DNA from: Cohnella faecalis
Lineage (GTDB): Bacteria; Bacillota; Bacilli; Paenibacillales; Paenibacillaceae
Direction of reading: 5' to 3'
Assembly (NCBI RefSeq): GCF_003570905.1
Contig: NZ_QXJM01000029.1
Coordinates: 1-64,000, forward strand
Length of the DNA: 64,000 bases
Shown: positions 38,825 to 47,539 of the stretch, in pieces
How positions within the stretch are numbered: position 1 is the stretch's first letter
Layout: every line of letters starts with the position of its first letter
Program-made: the position numbers and the translations under genes
Notes under the pieces: generated by a model
Told to the model about the DNA's origin: nothing
What the model saw: the letters and a program-made list of their open reading frames with translations, nothing else
Database searches by the model: none

Positions 38825-38930
38825 ATTATGCTTTCCCTCCAGAGACATCTTGCCGCATCCACGGCGGCCGTTCACATAAACCACTCTATTATAAAAAACA
38901 TTTCGCTTCATTTCAAGACAAAGCGAATAA

Positions 38931-39848
38931 TCATGGAACTTTGCCCGGTTCAGCCGCGTATTGACGCAGCCAACGGAGAGCTTGTTCGTACCGAAAACGC
39001 AGCTCGTCTGTAATGCCGTACTGCTCCCTCACGGATTCATCAGACAGCCGTCCATGAAGCTTTTCCATCAGAAGCTGATGCAAAGCCGCCGCCCAAATAT
39101 CTCGCGAGCCGTCGTCATCCTCGGCCATGGAGCGATAGATCGACGTGCCGAATGCCGTCTGCACGCATTCCTTCCAAAATTCCTCGGCAAAATAAGACAA
39201 AGTCGGATCCGACACTTCGGCCGCTTGCCTGACGCGTTCCAGAACATCAAGCACTCCTTGAGCGAATTCGCCGAACGAGAGCGGAGTGTCGGCAACTTCG
39301 ACAAGCAGCGTCTCTCCCCCTCGCCATACCGGCGTCGGTCCGACCGCTCCTTGCTTGCGAAGCGCCTGCAGCGCTTTGAATTGAACCGACGGATGATGCG
39401 CAGGGGCCGCCAGCCATTGACGCAGAGCCTCTTCGATGCTCGGATGTGACAAGTGCATCAATTGTCCGATCACGAGCGCCTGCTGATCGGGATCGGCTGC
39501 GGATTGCAGCGTGGCGATCAGCTTGGGCAAATATTCCGCATCTTGCTCCGATCGGTCGATCGTATGCTTCCTGGCCCAATCCGCCTCGTTTTCTTCCTCG
39601 TCGTCCTCGATCGAATCGGGAAGTCCATCGATAGGCTGCGCCTCGGGAAAAGCCGCCTCCAACCAGCCAAGGAGCGCCTGCCATTCCGTATGATGGCGTT
39701 CCGCGTCGCCTTTGCAGTGCAACAAAAAAGAAAGAAGCGACTTCGCGTCGCCGTAGCGTTCCGTCTCCAGCATTTTGGTCAATTGGATTTGATAGTAATC
39801 AAGCGTCTTCGGAAACAACACCAAATTGTCGCGCGTTTGGTCGGTCAT
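38931..39848 (-). CDS. YsoA-like helical repeat protein
   Basis: 305 residues, no signal peptide. It is an alpha-helical repeat (TPR/HEAT-like) protein: LETERYGDAKSLLSFLLHCKG, an acidic insert DSIEDDEEENEADW, ATLQSAADPDQQALVIGQL and PSVQFKALQALRKQGAVGPT. In B. subtilis the TPR protein YsoA lies beside tig, so position supports the call, though the similarity is loose. ATG with AAGGGG upstream. It ends 106 bases before the tig start. The 40-kb repeat array lies just upstream of its promoter region. Confidence 0.75.
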   Translation of the reverse strand: MTDQTRDNLVLFPKTLDYYQIQLTKMLETERYGDAKSLLSFLLHCKGDAERHHTEWQALLGWLEAAFPEAQPIDGLPDSIEDDEEENEADWARKHTIDRSEQDAEYLPKLIATLQSAADPDQQALVIGQLMHLSHPSIEEALRQWLAAPAHHPSVQFKALQALRKQGAVGPTPVWRGGETLLVEVADTPLSFGEFAQGVLDVLERVRQAAEVSDPTLSYFAEEFWKECVQTAFGTSIYRSMAEDDDGSRDIWAAALHQLLMEKLHGRLSDESVREQYGITDELRFRYEQALRWLRQYAAEPGKVP

Positions 39849-39982
39849 CCCTATCCCCTTCCATGCCGACTGGGCGGCCTTAAGGTTCGGTATGACGAAT
39901 TATACCATGAACGACCGCAAAATAGGAAAAGAAGGACACGCCTCCATCTTTCGCCTCCTTCACTCTTCCGCTGGAGCTCCTG

Positions 39983-40290
39983 TAACCCGCTCAAACCTGG
40001 CTATTCGCACTTATTCTTCCTCCTGGGCATCGCTAACCCGCTCAAACCTGGCTATTCGCACTTATTCTTCCTCCTGGGCTTCGCTAACCCGCTCAAACCT
40101 GGCTATTCGCACTCACTCTCCCGCCTAGGCTTCGCTAACCCGCTCAAACCTGGCTACACGCTCTCGCTCTTCCGCCTAAGCACCGGTAGCCCGCCGAAAG
40201 CCGGCTATTCACACTCACTCATCTATCCGGCACTTTGTAAACCGTCAGAAGCCGGCTAATTGCTCACGCTCTGAGCAACGTTGCAATTTG
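39983..40290. repeat. Tandem array, six 51-bp units
   Basis: Core TAACCCGCTC-N6-GGCTA starts at 39983, 40034, 40085, 40136, then diverged copies at 40187 (TAGCCCGCCG) and 40238 (TAAACCGTCA), all exactly 51 bases apart. The first three units are almost identical through TTCGCACTTATTC. The core is shared with the larger array at 58.6-60 kb. It separates the ysoA-like gene from tRNA-Gly. Confidence 0.95.
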
Positions 40291-40310
40291 CGTGTACCCT
40301 TCTCCTCCGG

Positions 40311-40340
40311 TTGAATCCTCATAAACAGCTATGATAATAT
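40311..40340 (+). promoter_or_regulatory. Promoter of tRNA-Gly
   Basis: TTGAAT, 18 bases, TAATAT (overlapping ATATAAT), ending 26 bases before the tRNA. Confidence 0.65.
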
Positions 40341-40365
40341 AATTGTTATCTTCAAATTAAAATGC

Positions 40366-40439
40366 GCGGGTGTAGTTCAATGGTAGAACGCCAGCTTCCC
40401 AAGCTTGAGGCGTGGGTTCGATTCCCATCACCCGCTCCA
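40366..40439 (+). tRNA. tRNA-Gly (CCC)
   Basis: Full cloverleaf: acceptor GCGGGTG/CACCCGC, D-arm GTTC/GAAC, anticodon loop TTCCCAA with anticodon CCC, T-arm GTGGG-TTCGATT-CCCAT, and encoded CCA. The anticodon stem has one C-T mismatch. Confidence 0.95.
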
Positions 40440-40465
40440 CTTTGAATACCTTATTCCTCTAACGG

Positions 40466-40492
40466 AAAGCCTTGATATTCAAGGCTTTTTTT
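40466..40492 (+). terminator. Terminator after tRNA-Gly
   Basis: AAGCCTTGA-TAT-TCAAGGCTTTTTTT. Confidence 0.9.
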
Positions 40493-40539
40493 GCATCCTC
40501 AGCCTGAATATCATTTCGCAGAAGGACCGTGAAATCGAC

Positions 40540-41130
40540 ATGACCATTAGACGAGCAACTCCATCCGACTCCAAAGAGGTGTCCGAACTTATTTTTCTCG
40601 CGATCCAGGATATCGCTTATCAGTTGACCGGAGAGACGACGGAGGATCGCGCGCTCGCATCCCTCGAAGCTTACTTTCTGAAGAACGGCAACCGCTTCAG
40701 CTATGACAAAGTATCGGTAAAAATCGCCGACGAATCCGTAGCCGGAATGATTCTGTGCTATGAAGGAAGCGAAGCCGACTCTTTGTACGAGCCGATCCTC
40801 CGTCATCTTCGAAGAAAGAACGGCGATCCGGACTTCGAAATCGATCGGGAAACGGATGCAGGCGAATATTACATCGACGCTTTAGCCGTCTTCCCCGAGT
40901 ACGGAGGACGAGGTTATGCCCGCCAATTGCTGGATGCGGCCGAACAGTGTGCCCTTGATTCAAACTGCAGCCGCATCGCGCTAAACGTGGAAAAAAACAA
41001 CGAGAAAGCTCATTCCTTGTACCGTAAGTTAGGTTACGAGGAGAACAAAACAATCACAATCAACGGCCACCTTTATCGCCATATGATAAAAAAACCGTCT
41101 CCCGCGCAAATTTTCCAATTTTCTACTTGA
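40540..41130 (+). CDS. GNAT-family N-acetyltransferase
   Basis: 196 residues. Starts MTIRRATPSDSKEVSEL, typical of GNAT proteins, and has the acetyl-CoA loop in FPEYGGRGYARQLLDAAEQ, followed by IALNVEKNNEKAHSLYRKLGY. The substrate is unknown; the closest type is the single-domain Bacillales acetyltransferases with an N-terminal insertion. The ribosome-binding site (GAAGGA, 13 bases away) is weak. It lies between two tRNA genes, and its stop codon overlaps the next promoter's -35. Confidence 0.9.
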   Translation: MTIRRATPSDSKEVSELIFLAIQDIAYQLTGETTEDRALASLEAYFLKNGNRFSYDKVSVKIADESVAGMILCYEGSEADSLYEPILRHLRRKNGDPDFEIDRETDAGEYYIDALAVFPEYGGRGYARQLLDAAEQCALDSNCSRIALNVEKNNEKAHSLYRKLGYEENKTITINGHLYRHMIKKPSPAQIFQFST

Positions 41131-41159
41131 GCAAAACCATATTGTTGTGTTAATATAAT
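41127..41159 (+). promoter_or_regulatory. Promoter of tRNA-Arg
   Basis: TTGAGC, 18 bases, then TAATATAAT. The -35 begins one base before the acetyltransferase stop codon. Confidence 0.6.
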
Positions 41160-41167
41160 CAAGCTGT

Positions 41168-41244
41168 GTCCCAGTAGCTCAGTTGGATAGAGCACACGCC
41201 TTCTAAGCGTGTTGTCGGGGGTTCGAATCCCTCCTGGGACGCCA
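41168..41244 (+). tRNA. tRNA-Arg (TCT)
   Basis: Acceptor GTCCCAG/CTGGGAC, D-arm with AGTTGGATAGAGC, anticodon loop CTTCTAA with anticodon TCT, T-arm with GTTCGAATC, and encoded CCA. Confidence 0.96.
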
Positions 41245-41280
41245 GCCATTCTTTTTTGACTCTATCCCGATCGTGCGATA

Positions 41281-41321
41281 AACCCCGGAACCTTGATACA
41301 TCAACGGTTCCGGGGTTTTTT
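41281..41321 (+). terminator. Terminator after tRNA-Arg
   Basis: AACCCCGGAACC ... GGTTCCGGGGTTTTTTA, a twelve-base perfect stem. Confidence 0.93.
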
Positions 41322-41365
41322 ATGCAGTTCGCCTCCATCGAACCAGCCACGCTCCAAAAAGCAGA

Positions 41366-41414
41366 CAAAGAAGCTCCCGACACAGCCGAAGCGGCGCCGG
41401 GAGCTTCTTTATTA
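41366..41414 (-). terminator. Terminator of the amylase gene
   Basis: AAGAAGCTCCCG ... CGGGAGCTTCTTTG stem, 35 bases past the amylase stop on the minus strand. Confidence 0.75.
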
Positions 41415-41448
41415 TTACCGAGTAAGCATTGAGACTAGAATAGCAGCG

Positions 41449-44400
41449 TTACGGCTTCAAATAAGGCCCGTCCTCGCCGATCTTGCCAGGAGCCGGATTG
41501 CCCGCTTGATCGTAAACGTAAATGCGCAGATTGCCTTTGCCCGATACATTGGCGGTCAGGGTGCCGTTCGAAATGTTCTTAACGTCGCCCGTGATCGCGT
41601 CTTTGTATGTGCCGTTCGGAATTCCGTTGAAGGTCGCGCTTCCGCTGACCGTAATCAGAGCGAAGCTGTCGACTCCTTTGGCCGAATCCGTGAACCGGCG
41701 CTTATACGCCATCGAGCCGCTAACTCCTTCGGTCGAATACTGCCCCTTCTGCAGGGCTGGAATTTTGCGGCGAATCTGGTTCAGCCGTTGGACATGCTTG
41801 ACCAGCGGATAATTCAGCGTACTTGCGACCGTTCCGGACGCCGAAGATACTTTGCCGAAATCGCTCGCCGTCACGGTACCTTCGATCTTGTCGCCGAAGT
41901 AGGCGCGACGGGTCGTGGCCAACGGACAGGAAGAGCCGCAATCGATTTGCTTGCCCGCCTGGAATTCGATTTCCGATCCCATGTAAAGTGTCGGGATGCC
42001 CCGGAACGTCCACATCAGGCTCATATTCTCGGCCCAAGCGTCGGTTCCTCCGGAGTAAGCCGTGCTCGACTTGTTCGGACCGTAATCGTGGCTGTCGACA
42101 TAGACGACGTTGTAAGTCGCATCGTTGGTGGAATCGTCGGAATCCTTGCCGTTAGAGAAAGCGTTATTCGCATCGCCGAAGTTCATATGCATGCGCATGT
42201 CGATGATGTTCATTCCCGAGAACTTGCTGTGATCCGGCGTATGATAGAGGTTGCCGGTCAAAAACGCGTTGGTGGACGTCGGTTGATTAGCCGTTCCTTG
42301 CTGATTCTCGTAATTGTACTGGTCGAGCGCAGCCTGCACGTCGTCCAGCGTATATTCCTTGCGTTCCTTCCATGTGAAAAATTGAGCCGAGTGGTTGACC
42401 GAGCCCCGATTCCACTTGTCGTTCACGAAGGCGCCTACTTCCCCGAACATGAAGAAGTTCTTGCCCTTGTCGCCGAACTTGGTCACGGCATGCTCCTGCG
42501 CAGCCGGCAGGAAATGACGGTTCCAGGTGATTCGCGGAACGTGCACGGCCGTATCGATTCGGAAGCCGTCGACTCCCATGTCGATGAAATTGTTATACGC
42601 GCCGATCAGGTAATCCTGCACGGGCTTGCTCTCCGTATTGAAGTCGGCCAGATCTTCATGCAGCCAGCAGCTTCGAGAATCCTCGCCCTCCCAGTTGCCT
42701 AACCAGCACTGGTGATAGTACAGCGACGGGAACATCCCGGAAGTAGGATTCGGCCATTGGCAGTTATAGATTCGATAACCTTCCTTGCTGAAGTTTTGCG
42801 TTGGCGTACCCCAGTTTCTGCATGTATTGCCGACAGGCTCCTCGGTAGACCATAAATCGCCGTTATACGGCTTGGCCGATACGGACGTCGGAGTCAGAGG
42901 GTCGTATTGCTGGCCGGCAACCTTCTCGTCGTAGTACCAGCTCCACTGCGAATCGCGAATTCCGAACACGGTAGGAGTGAAAAGTCCTTTCGCTCCATAA
43001 CGGCTGGAATGGTTGTATACGACGTCCTGAATGATTTTGATACCTTTGTTATGCGCCGCATTGATCAGGTCCTGATAGGAAGCCCCAGAGGACTCCAATC
43101 GAGGATCGACACGATAAAAATCATAGCCGTGGTAGCCATGGAAATCGTAATCGGAACGATTCAAGACGACCGGAGTAATCCAGATGGCCGAGAAGCCCAG
43201 AGCTTTAATATAATCCAGCTTGTCCATCAGGCCTTTGAAGTCGCCGCGGAACATCGGGTCGTTGTTCGCCGCATTTCCGCTGGAAACATTCAATTGTCCG
43301 CCGCGATTGTTAGAAGAATCCCCGTCGTAGAAGCGGGCGGTCATGACGAAATAAATGGAGTCTTCACGCATGTCGGTTCCAAGCGGAGTTCCTCCGACAG
43401 GAGGCGGCGGAGCATCGCCTGTCTTTGCCGACACGGCAACGCTGCTGGCCGATACGTTGCTCGGGGTAGCTTTGTCGTACGCCTTGATCGTGTACGTATA
43501 CGTCGTCTGCGCATCCAAGCCCGAGTCGTAGAAGACGTTGCTTGTCGCCGAGAATAACTTAGTTCCTTGCGTGCCGCCCGTACGGGTGATTTCGTACCCC
43601 GCGAGTCCGCGTCCGCCTGCATTGTCGGTCGAAGAATCCCAAGTGACAGTGATCTTAACACCGTCCGCAACCGCTGCCGGATTAAGCGGCACCGACGGCG
43701 GCGTCACATCCGGAGGAAGCGTAACGCAGGGACTCGCTGCATTAGCGGTAACGACTCCGTCTTTGACGGTAATAATCCCGTAGCCGAGACTGTAATCCGA
43801 TCCGTTATTGTTGTCCCATACCGAACCGTTGCTGTTAAAAGCAACTTTCATGCCCGTAGCGGTCCGAAGATCGATCGTCTTCTTTGCCCAGTCGGTGCAT
43901 GCGCTTTCATTCATCGGTACGCCTGGAACCGTCGTCCAGCTTCCGCCGGTAGGCATGTAATGAATATTGACGGAGCTCCAACCGCGAGTTTTCGTATAGT
44001 AGTAGACTTCTGCGGTGTTGCCCTGCGCGACGGGGGACGTCGTGACCGACAGAGCGGTGGATTGCGCCGATGAATTGCCTGCAACGTCCTTGGCGAGCAC
44101 CGTATAAAGGTAGGTCGTCGATGCGGCCAAGCCCGTATCCGTATAGGAGGTTGCGGTTGCACCAGCTTTCACCAGCGCTCCGTTGCGGTATACGTCATAC
44201 CCGGCTACTCCGCTGCCTCCCGCGTTATCCGTAGAAGCCGTCCAGGAAATCACCGCCGAAGAGCTCGTTACGCTCCCTTGGACGAGACCTGTCGGAACGC
44301 TTGGAGCTGTGGTATCCGCAATAGGAGACGTCGTGACCGACAGAGCGGCGGATTGCGCCGATGAATTGCCTGCAACGTCCTTGGCGAGCACCGTATAAAG

Positions 44401-45900
44401 GTAGGTCGTCGATGCGGCCAAGCCCGTATCCGTATAGGAGGTTGCGGTTGCACCAGCTTTCACCAGCGCTCCGTTACGGTATACGTCATAGCTAGCTACT
44501 CCGCTGCCTCCCGCGTTATCCGTAGAAGCCGTCCAGGAAATCGCCGCCGAAGAGCTCGTTACGGTTCCTTTGACAAGGCCGGTCGGAATGCTTGGAGCTG
44601 TGGTATCCACGATAGGGGACGTCGTAACCGACAGAGCGGCGGATTGCGCCGATGAATTGCCTGCAACGTCCTTGGCGAGCACCGTATAAAGGTAGGTCGT
44701 CGATGCGGCCAAACCCGTATCCGTATAGGAGGTTGAGGTTGCACCAGCTTTCACCAGCGCTCCGTTGCGGTACACGTCATACCCGGCTACTCCGCTGCCT
44801 CCCGCGTTATCCGTAGAAGCCGTCCAGGAAATCGCCGCCGAAGAGCTCGTTACGGTTCCTTTGACAAGGCCGGTCGGAACGCTCGGAGGCGTGGTATCCG
44901 CGATAGGAGATGTCGTAACCGACAGAGCGGCGGATTGCACCGATGAATTGCCTGCAACGTCCTTGGCGAGCACCGTATAAAGGTAGGTCGTCGATGCGGC
45001 CAAGCCCGTATCCGTATAGGAGGTTGAGGTTGCACCAGCTTTCACCAGCGCTCCGTTGCGGTACACGTCATACCCGGCTACACCGCTGCCTCCTACGTTA
45101 TCCGTAGAAGCCGTCCAGGAAATCGCCGCCGAAGAGCTCGTTACGGTTCCTTTGACAAGGCCGGTCGGAACGCTTGGCGGCTCGGTGTCCGTACTTCCGG
45201 TGCCGCATGGGTCTCCCTGAGACACGACGCCGTTCTCCACCTTAATATTGCCTATGCCTAGAGCGTAATTGCGCCCTCCGTTATTATCCCAGGAGGAGCC
45301 GTTATTGAAAGTAACGGCCAATCCGGTAGCCGTTCCCAGATTAATCGTTTTCTTCTTCCAGCCGGTACAAACCGTTTCCATAGCAACCCCCGGTGCGGTC
45401 GTCCAAGCGCCGCCGTTCGGAGAATAGTGAATGTTAACGGTCGTCCAGCTTGCGTTCGGCTTGTAGAAAACGGTAGCCGTATTGTTGGTGGTAACATCGC
45501 ACGGATTTCCTGCACCCGCGATCAATTGGCCGTTCTTAACTTGGTAGATGCCGGAGCCAATCGTGTAGTTGTTTCCGTTGTTGTTATCCCAAGCTCCGGA
45601 ACCGTTCGTAAAGACGGTCTGAAAGCTGGAACCGCTGAAGCTTAAAGTTTTGCTCGTCCAGTTGGTGCAAGCCGCTTCCATCGCCGTGCCCGGCACAGCC
45701 GTCCAGCTGCCGCTTGCGTTATGATGGATATTGACCGAGCTCCAGTTCTTGTATGGCGTATAGTAGTAGATCGTTGCCGTTCCGGTGGCTCCCTCCGCAT
45801 AGGCTTCCTCGGCTTTGCTAGGTATCGAGAACAAGCTCAATAATATTGAGCACCCGAGAATCAGACTAAACAGGCGATTGCTCCATTTTTTTGTTGACAT
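41449..45900 (-). CDS. Secreted multidomain alpha-amylase (GH13) with starch-binding and FN3 domains
   Basis: 1483 residues from ATG 45900, which has AAGGAG seven bases upstream; the 26-codon extension is rejected. A signal peptide (RLFSLILGCSILLSLFSIPS) leads, then two CBM25/26-like starch-binding domains (~40-130 and ~140-230; NWSSVNIHHNASGSWT, WTTVNIHYSPNGGAWT), four near-identical 97-residue FN3 domains (~238-622), a third starch-binding domain (~625-725), one diverged FN3 (~728-830), and the GH13 barrel (~840-1483). Catalytic residues: Asp in DGFRIDTAVH, Glu in FFMFGEVGA, Asp in VVYVDSHDYG. It hydrolyses starch outside the cell. It has no sortase or S-layer anchor. Two cre-like operators lie upstream. 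Confidence 0.96.
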   Translation of the reverse strand: MSTKKWSNRLFSLILGCSILLSLFSIPSKAEEAYAEGATGTATIYYYTPYKNWSSVNIHHNASGSWTAVPGTAMEAACTNWTSKTLSFSGSSFQTVFTNGSGAWDNNNGNNYTIGSGIYQVKNGQLIAGAGNPCDVTTNNTATVFYKPNASWTTVNIHYSPNGGAWTTAPGVAMETVCTGWKKKTINLGTATGLAVTFNNGSSWDNNGGRNYALGIGNIKVENGVVSQGDPCGTGSTDTEPPSVPTGLVKGTVTSSSAAISWTASTDNVGGSGVAGYDVYRNGALVKAGATSTSYTDTGLAASTTYLYTVLAKDVAGNSSVQSAALSVTTSPIADTTPPSVPTGLVKGTVTSSSAAISWTASTDNAGGSGVAGYDVYRNGALVKAGATSTSYTDTGLAASTTYLYTVLAKDVAGNSSAQSAALSVTTSPIVDTTAPSIPTGLVKGTVTSSSAAISWTASTDNAGGSGVASYDVYRNGALVKAGATATSYTDTGLAASTTYLYTVLAKDVAGNSSAQSAALSVTTSPIADTTAPSVPTGLVQGSVTSSSAVISWTASTDNAGGSGVAGYDVYRNGALVKAGATATSYTDTGLAASTTYLYTVLAKDVAGNSSAQSTALSVTTSPVAQGNTAEVYYYTKTRGWSSVNIHYMPTGGSWTTVPGVPMNESACTDWAKKTIDLRTATGMKVAFNSNGSVWDNNNGSDYSLGYGIITVKDGVVTANAASPCVTLPPDVTPPSVPLNPAAVADGVKITVTWDSSTDNAGGRGLAGYEITRTGGTQGTKLFSATSNVFYDSGLDAQTTYTYTIKAYDKATPSNVSASSVAVSAKTGDAPPPPVGGTPLGTDMREDSIYFVMTARFYDGDSSNNRGGQLNVSSGNAANNDPMFRGDFKGLMDKLDYIKALGFSAIWITPVVLNRSDYDFHGYHGYDFYRVDPRLESSGASYQDLINAAHNKGIKIIQDVVYNHSSRYGAKGLFTPTVFGIRDSQWSWYYDEKVAGQQYDPLTPTSVSAKPYNGDLWSTEEPVGNTCRNWGTPTQNFSKEGYRIYNCQWPNPTSGMFPSLYYHQCWLGNWEGEDSRSCWLHEDLADFNTESKPVQDYLIGAYNNFIDMGVDGFRIDTAVHVPRITWNRHFLPAAQEHAVTKFGDKGKNFFMFGEVGAFVNDKWNRGSVNHSAQFFTWKERKEYTLDDVQAALDQYNYENQQGTANQPTSTNAFLTGNLYHTPDHSKFSGMNIIDMRMHMNFGDANNAFSNGKDSDDSTNDATYNVVYVDSHDYGPNKSSTAYSGGTDAWAENMSLMWTFRGIPTLYMGSEIEFQAGKQIDCGSSCPLATTRRAYFGDKIEGTVTASDFGKVSSASGTVASTLNYPLVKHVQRLNQIRRKIPALQKGQYSTEGVSGSMAYKRRFTDSAKGVDSFALITVSGSATFNGIPNGTYKDAITGDVKNISNGTLTANVSGKGNLRIYVYDQAGNPAPGKIGEDGPYLKP
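44035..45189 (-). repeat. Four 291-bp in-frame FN3 repeats within the amylase gene
   Basis: Each repeat encodes 97 residues beginning D-T-x-(P/A)-PS-(V/I)-PTGLV. Nucleotide identity between copies is very high, with single-residue changes such as SAQS/SVQS and ATST/ATAT. This suggests recent duplication or gene conversion. Confidence 0.95.
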
Positions 45901-45996
45901 ATCGACTCTCCTTCTTGATTTGCTTTTTCGTCTTCCTTGCTTGACGATTACAGCCTTTCTAACGCTGACACCCCCCAAAAAATATTACAAAAGTTG

Positions 45997-46010
45997 TGCA
46001 AACGTTTGCA
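45997..46010. promoter_or_regulatory. cre-like / LacI-family operator upstream of amylase
   Basis: TGCAAACGTTTGCA, a perfect 14-base palindrome with the central CG typical of CcpA and other LacI-family sites, 97 bases before the amylase start. Confidence 0.65.
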
Positions 46011-46066
46011 TTTACATCGAAAAGCGGTCGCACCTTTTTGTCGAAAATACATGATGGGCATCGTGA

Positions 46067-46080
46067 TGTAAACGCTTTAT
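46067..46080. promoter_or_regulatory. Second cre-like site upstream of amylase
   Basis: TGTAAACGCTTTAT, close to the CcpA consensus TGWAANCGNTNWCA, with mismatches at its end; 57 bases beyond the first site's end. Confidence 0.5.
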
Positions 46081-46505
46081 TTGCAGAAATATCATACAAT
46101 CGTAAAGATAGGATGTAAACCCGAAAATCAATTATTTCCAAAATATTAACTAATGCTATCTTCGATTTTGCTCCAAAAGAACCTCAAAGCCTCAACGGTT
46201 TCTCCCTCGATACGTCTAAGAAACCCCGCGCCGAAAGGGCGCATGGAAGTTCCTCCGTAATAAAGACTGCCCTCGCCGAAAATGCCGGAAACCGCATGCT
46301 TGCTTTTCCTTTAGCCCGTTTTTAAGTCAATCGATGCGGTTCCAAATCCCGAATTTAGAGCTAAAGACACTTCCATAGGCAAAAAGTCTGACATAATTTT
46401 GCTTTTTGTAACCGTCGTTACAGAATGAGCTTCTCAAGTTAAGTTACGATGGCCTCATCAGACAAAGAACCCGGCATGACCCGGGAATGGAGCGAGGGAA
46501 ACGAC
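46081..46505. other. Divergent intergenic region, amylase / HD-GYP gene
   Basis: AT-rich, with no supported gene or RNA. A GC-rich inverted segment (CCCCGCGCCGAAAGGGCGC) is near 46224. An in-frame ATG at 46449 exists for the HD-GYP gene but has no good ribosome-binding site. Confidence 0.5.
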
Positions 46506-47510
46506 ATGCTTATGGTGCCAGTAACGGAGTTGTCGGAAGGGGATTGCCTGGGCCGGGATATTTATTCGCCGGACGGAAGGCTAATGCTTAAGCGGGGAGC
46601 GGAATTAAGTCCGAAGCTGATCGATGGAATCAAACGTCTGGGCCAGCAATATGTGTATATCGAGATGTCCTCCAGGCATGGGGCGGAGGGCGGTACGGAT
46701 TGGAAGTCGAACATGCGAAGCGTAACCAAATACGTGCTCAGGCAATTGCACGAAGCGCTGCTGAGCAACGCTCCGCTGCCTATCAAAGCGCTGATGGGCT
46801 GGGCCGACCACATCTCGGATACGGTCTATGGCGAAACCGATCTGACGCTCGACTGGAACCAGATTATTAAGGAAAAGGCGGATCTGATCGAGCATAGCCT
46901 GAACGTCTGCATGCTATCGGTTCTGACCGCAAAGGCGCTCGGCTACAAATACAAGGAACTGCGCGAGATCGCGATCGGCAGCCTGCTGCACGATATCGGT
47001 CTGGTCATTCCTCATAATGAAACGCTGCTGCTGCATCATCCCGTCGTCGGACACGACATTTTGCGAAAAATACCCGAAATTCCGCAAGCTTCCTTGCAAA
47101 TCGTGCTGCAGCATCATGAGCAGATCGACGGACACGGCTTTCCTCACGGCATAGAAGCGCCTCACGTGCATCAGCTCGCGCAAATTTGCGGAATCGCAAG
47201 CGAATTCGACTATTTTATGAACGGATCTCTTACCGAGAGACTTCCGTGTGAAGGAATTGAATTCCTTATGTCGAAAATTGATACAGCATACAGTTATGTC
47301 GTCGTACGCGCATTTCTGAAAGTGTTCCAGCCTTATCCTATCGGAACGAAGGTCCGATTGACCGGTGGAATTAACGGAGTTGTCTGGGAGCAGAACAAAA
47401 GCAACCCCTGCCGTCCCGTCGTCGTGCTCGAAACGAGCGGCACCCGGTTCGACCTGCTCGAACGTCCGACATTTCGGATCGAGGCGATTCGTACGGCCGA
47501 TTATCGCTAA
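46506..47510 (+). CDS. HD-GYP-type phosphohydrolase (c-di-GMP phosphodiesterase-like)
   Basis: 334 residues from ATG 46506 (after GAGGG). The N-terminal ~130 residues are a Paenibacillus/Bacillus-type HD-GYP leader (VTELSEGDCLGRDIYSPDG). The HD domain has HSLNVCMLSVL, LLHDIGLV, LHHPVVGHDIL, and QHHEQIDGHGFPHG, that is HHExxDGxGxP with Phe replacing Tyr of GYP. Most metal ligands are present, so c-di-GMP hydrolysis is plausible. The C-terminal part (IGTKVRLTGGINGVV) is a small beta domain found in such proteins. It is followed by a Crp-family gene 29 bases on, so it is probably co-transcribed. Confidence 0.88.
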   Translation: MLMVPVTELSEGDCLGRDIYSPDGRLMLKRGAELSPKLIDGIKRLGQQYVYIEMSSRHGAEGGTDWKSNMRSVTKYVLRQLHEALLSNAPLPIKALMGWADHISDTVYGETDLTLDWNQIIKEKADLIEHSLNVCMLSVLTAKALGYKYKELREIAIGSLLHDIGLVIPHNETLLLHHPVVGHDILRKIPEIPQASLQIVLQHHEQIDGHGFPHGIEAPHVHQLAQICGIASEFDYFMNGSLTERLPCEGIEFLMSKIDTAYSYVVVRAFLKVFQPYPIGTKVRLTGGINGVVWEQNKSNPCRPVVVLETSGTRFDLLERPTFRIEAIRTADYR

Positions 47511-47539
47511 CAATTACCGTAAGAAGAAGGAGGCCGACC

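Noticed and set aside
39826..40259. Repeat protein across the 40-kb array
   Set aside because: It begins within the ysoA-like gene's upstream region without a ribosome-binding site and is only a consequence of the 51-bp period.
45901..45978. 26-codon N-terminal extension of the amylase
   Set aside because: It would precede the signal peptide and has no ribosome-binding site; ATG 45900 has AAGGAG at seven bases.
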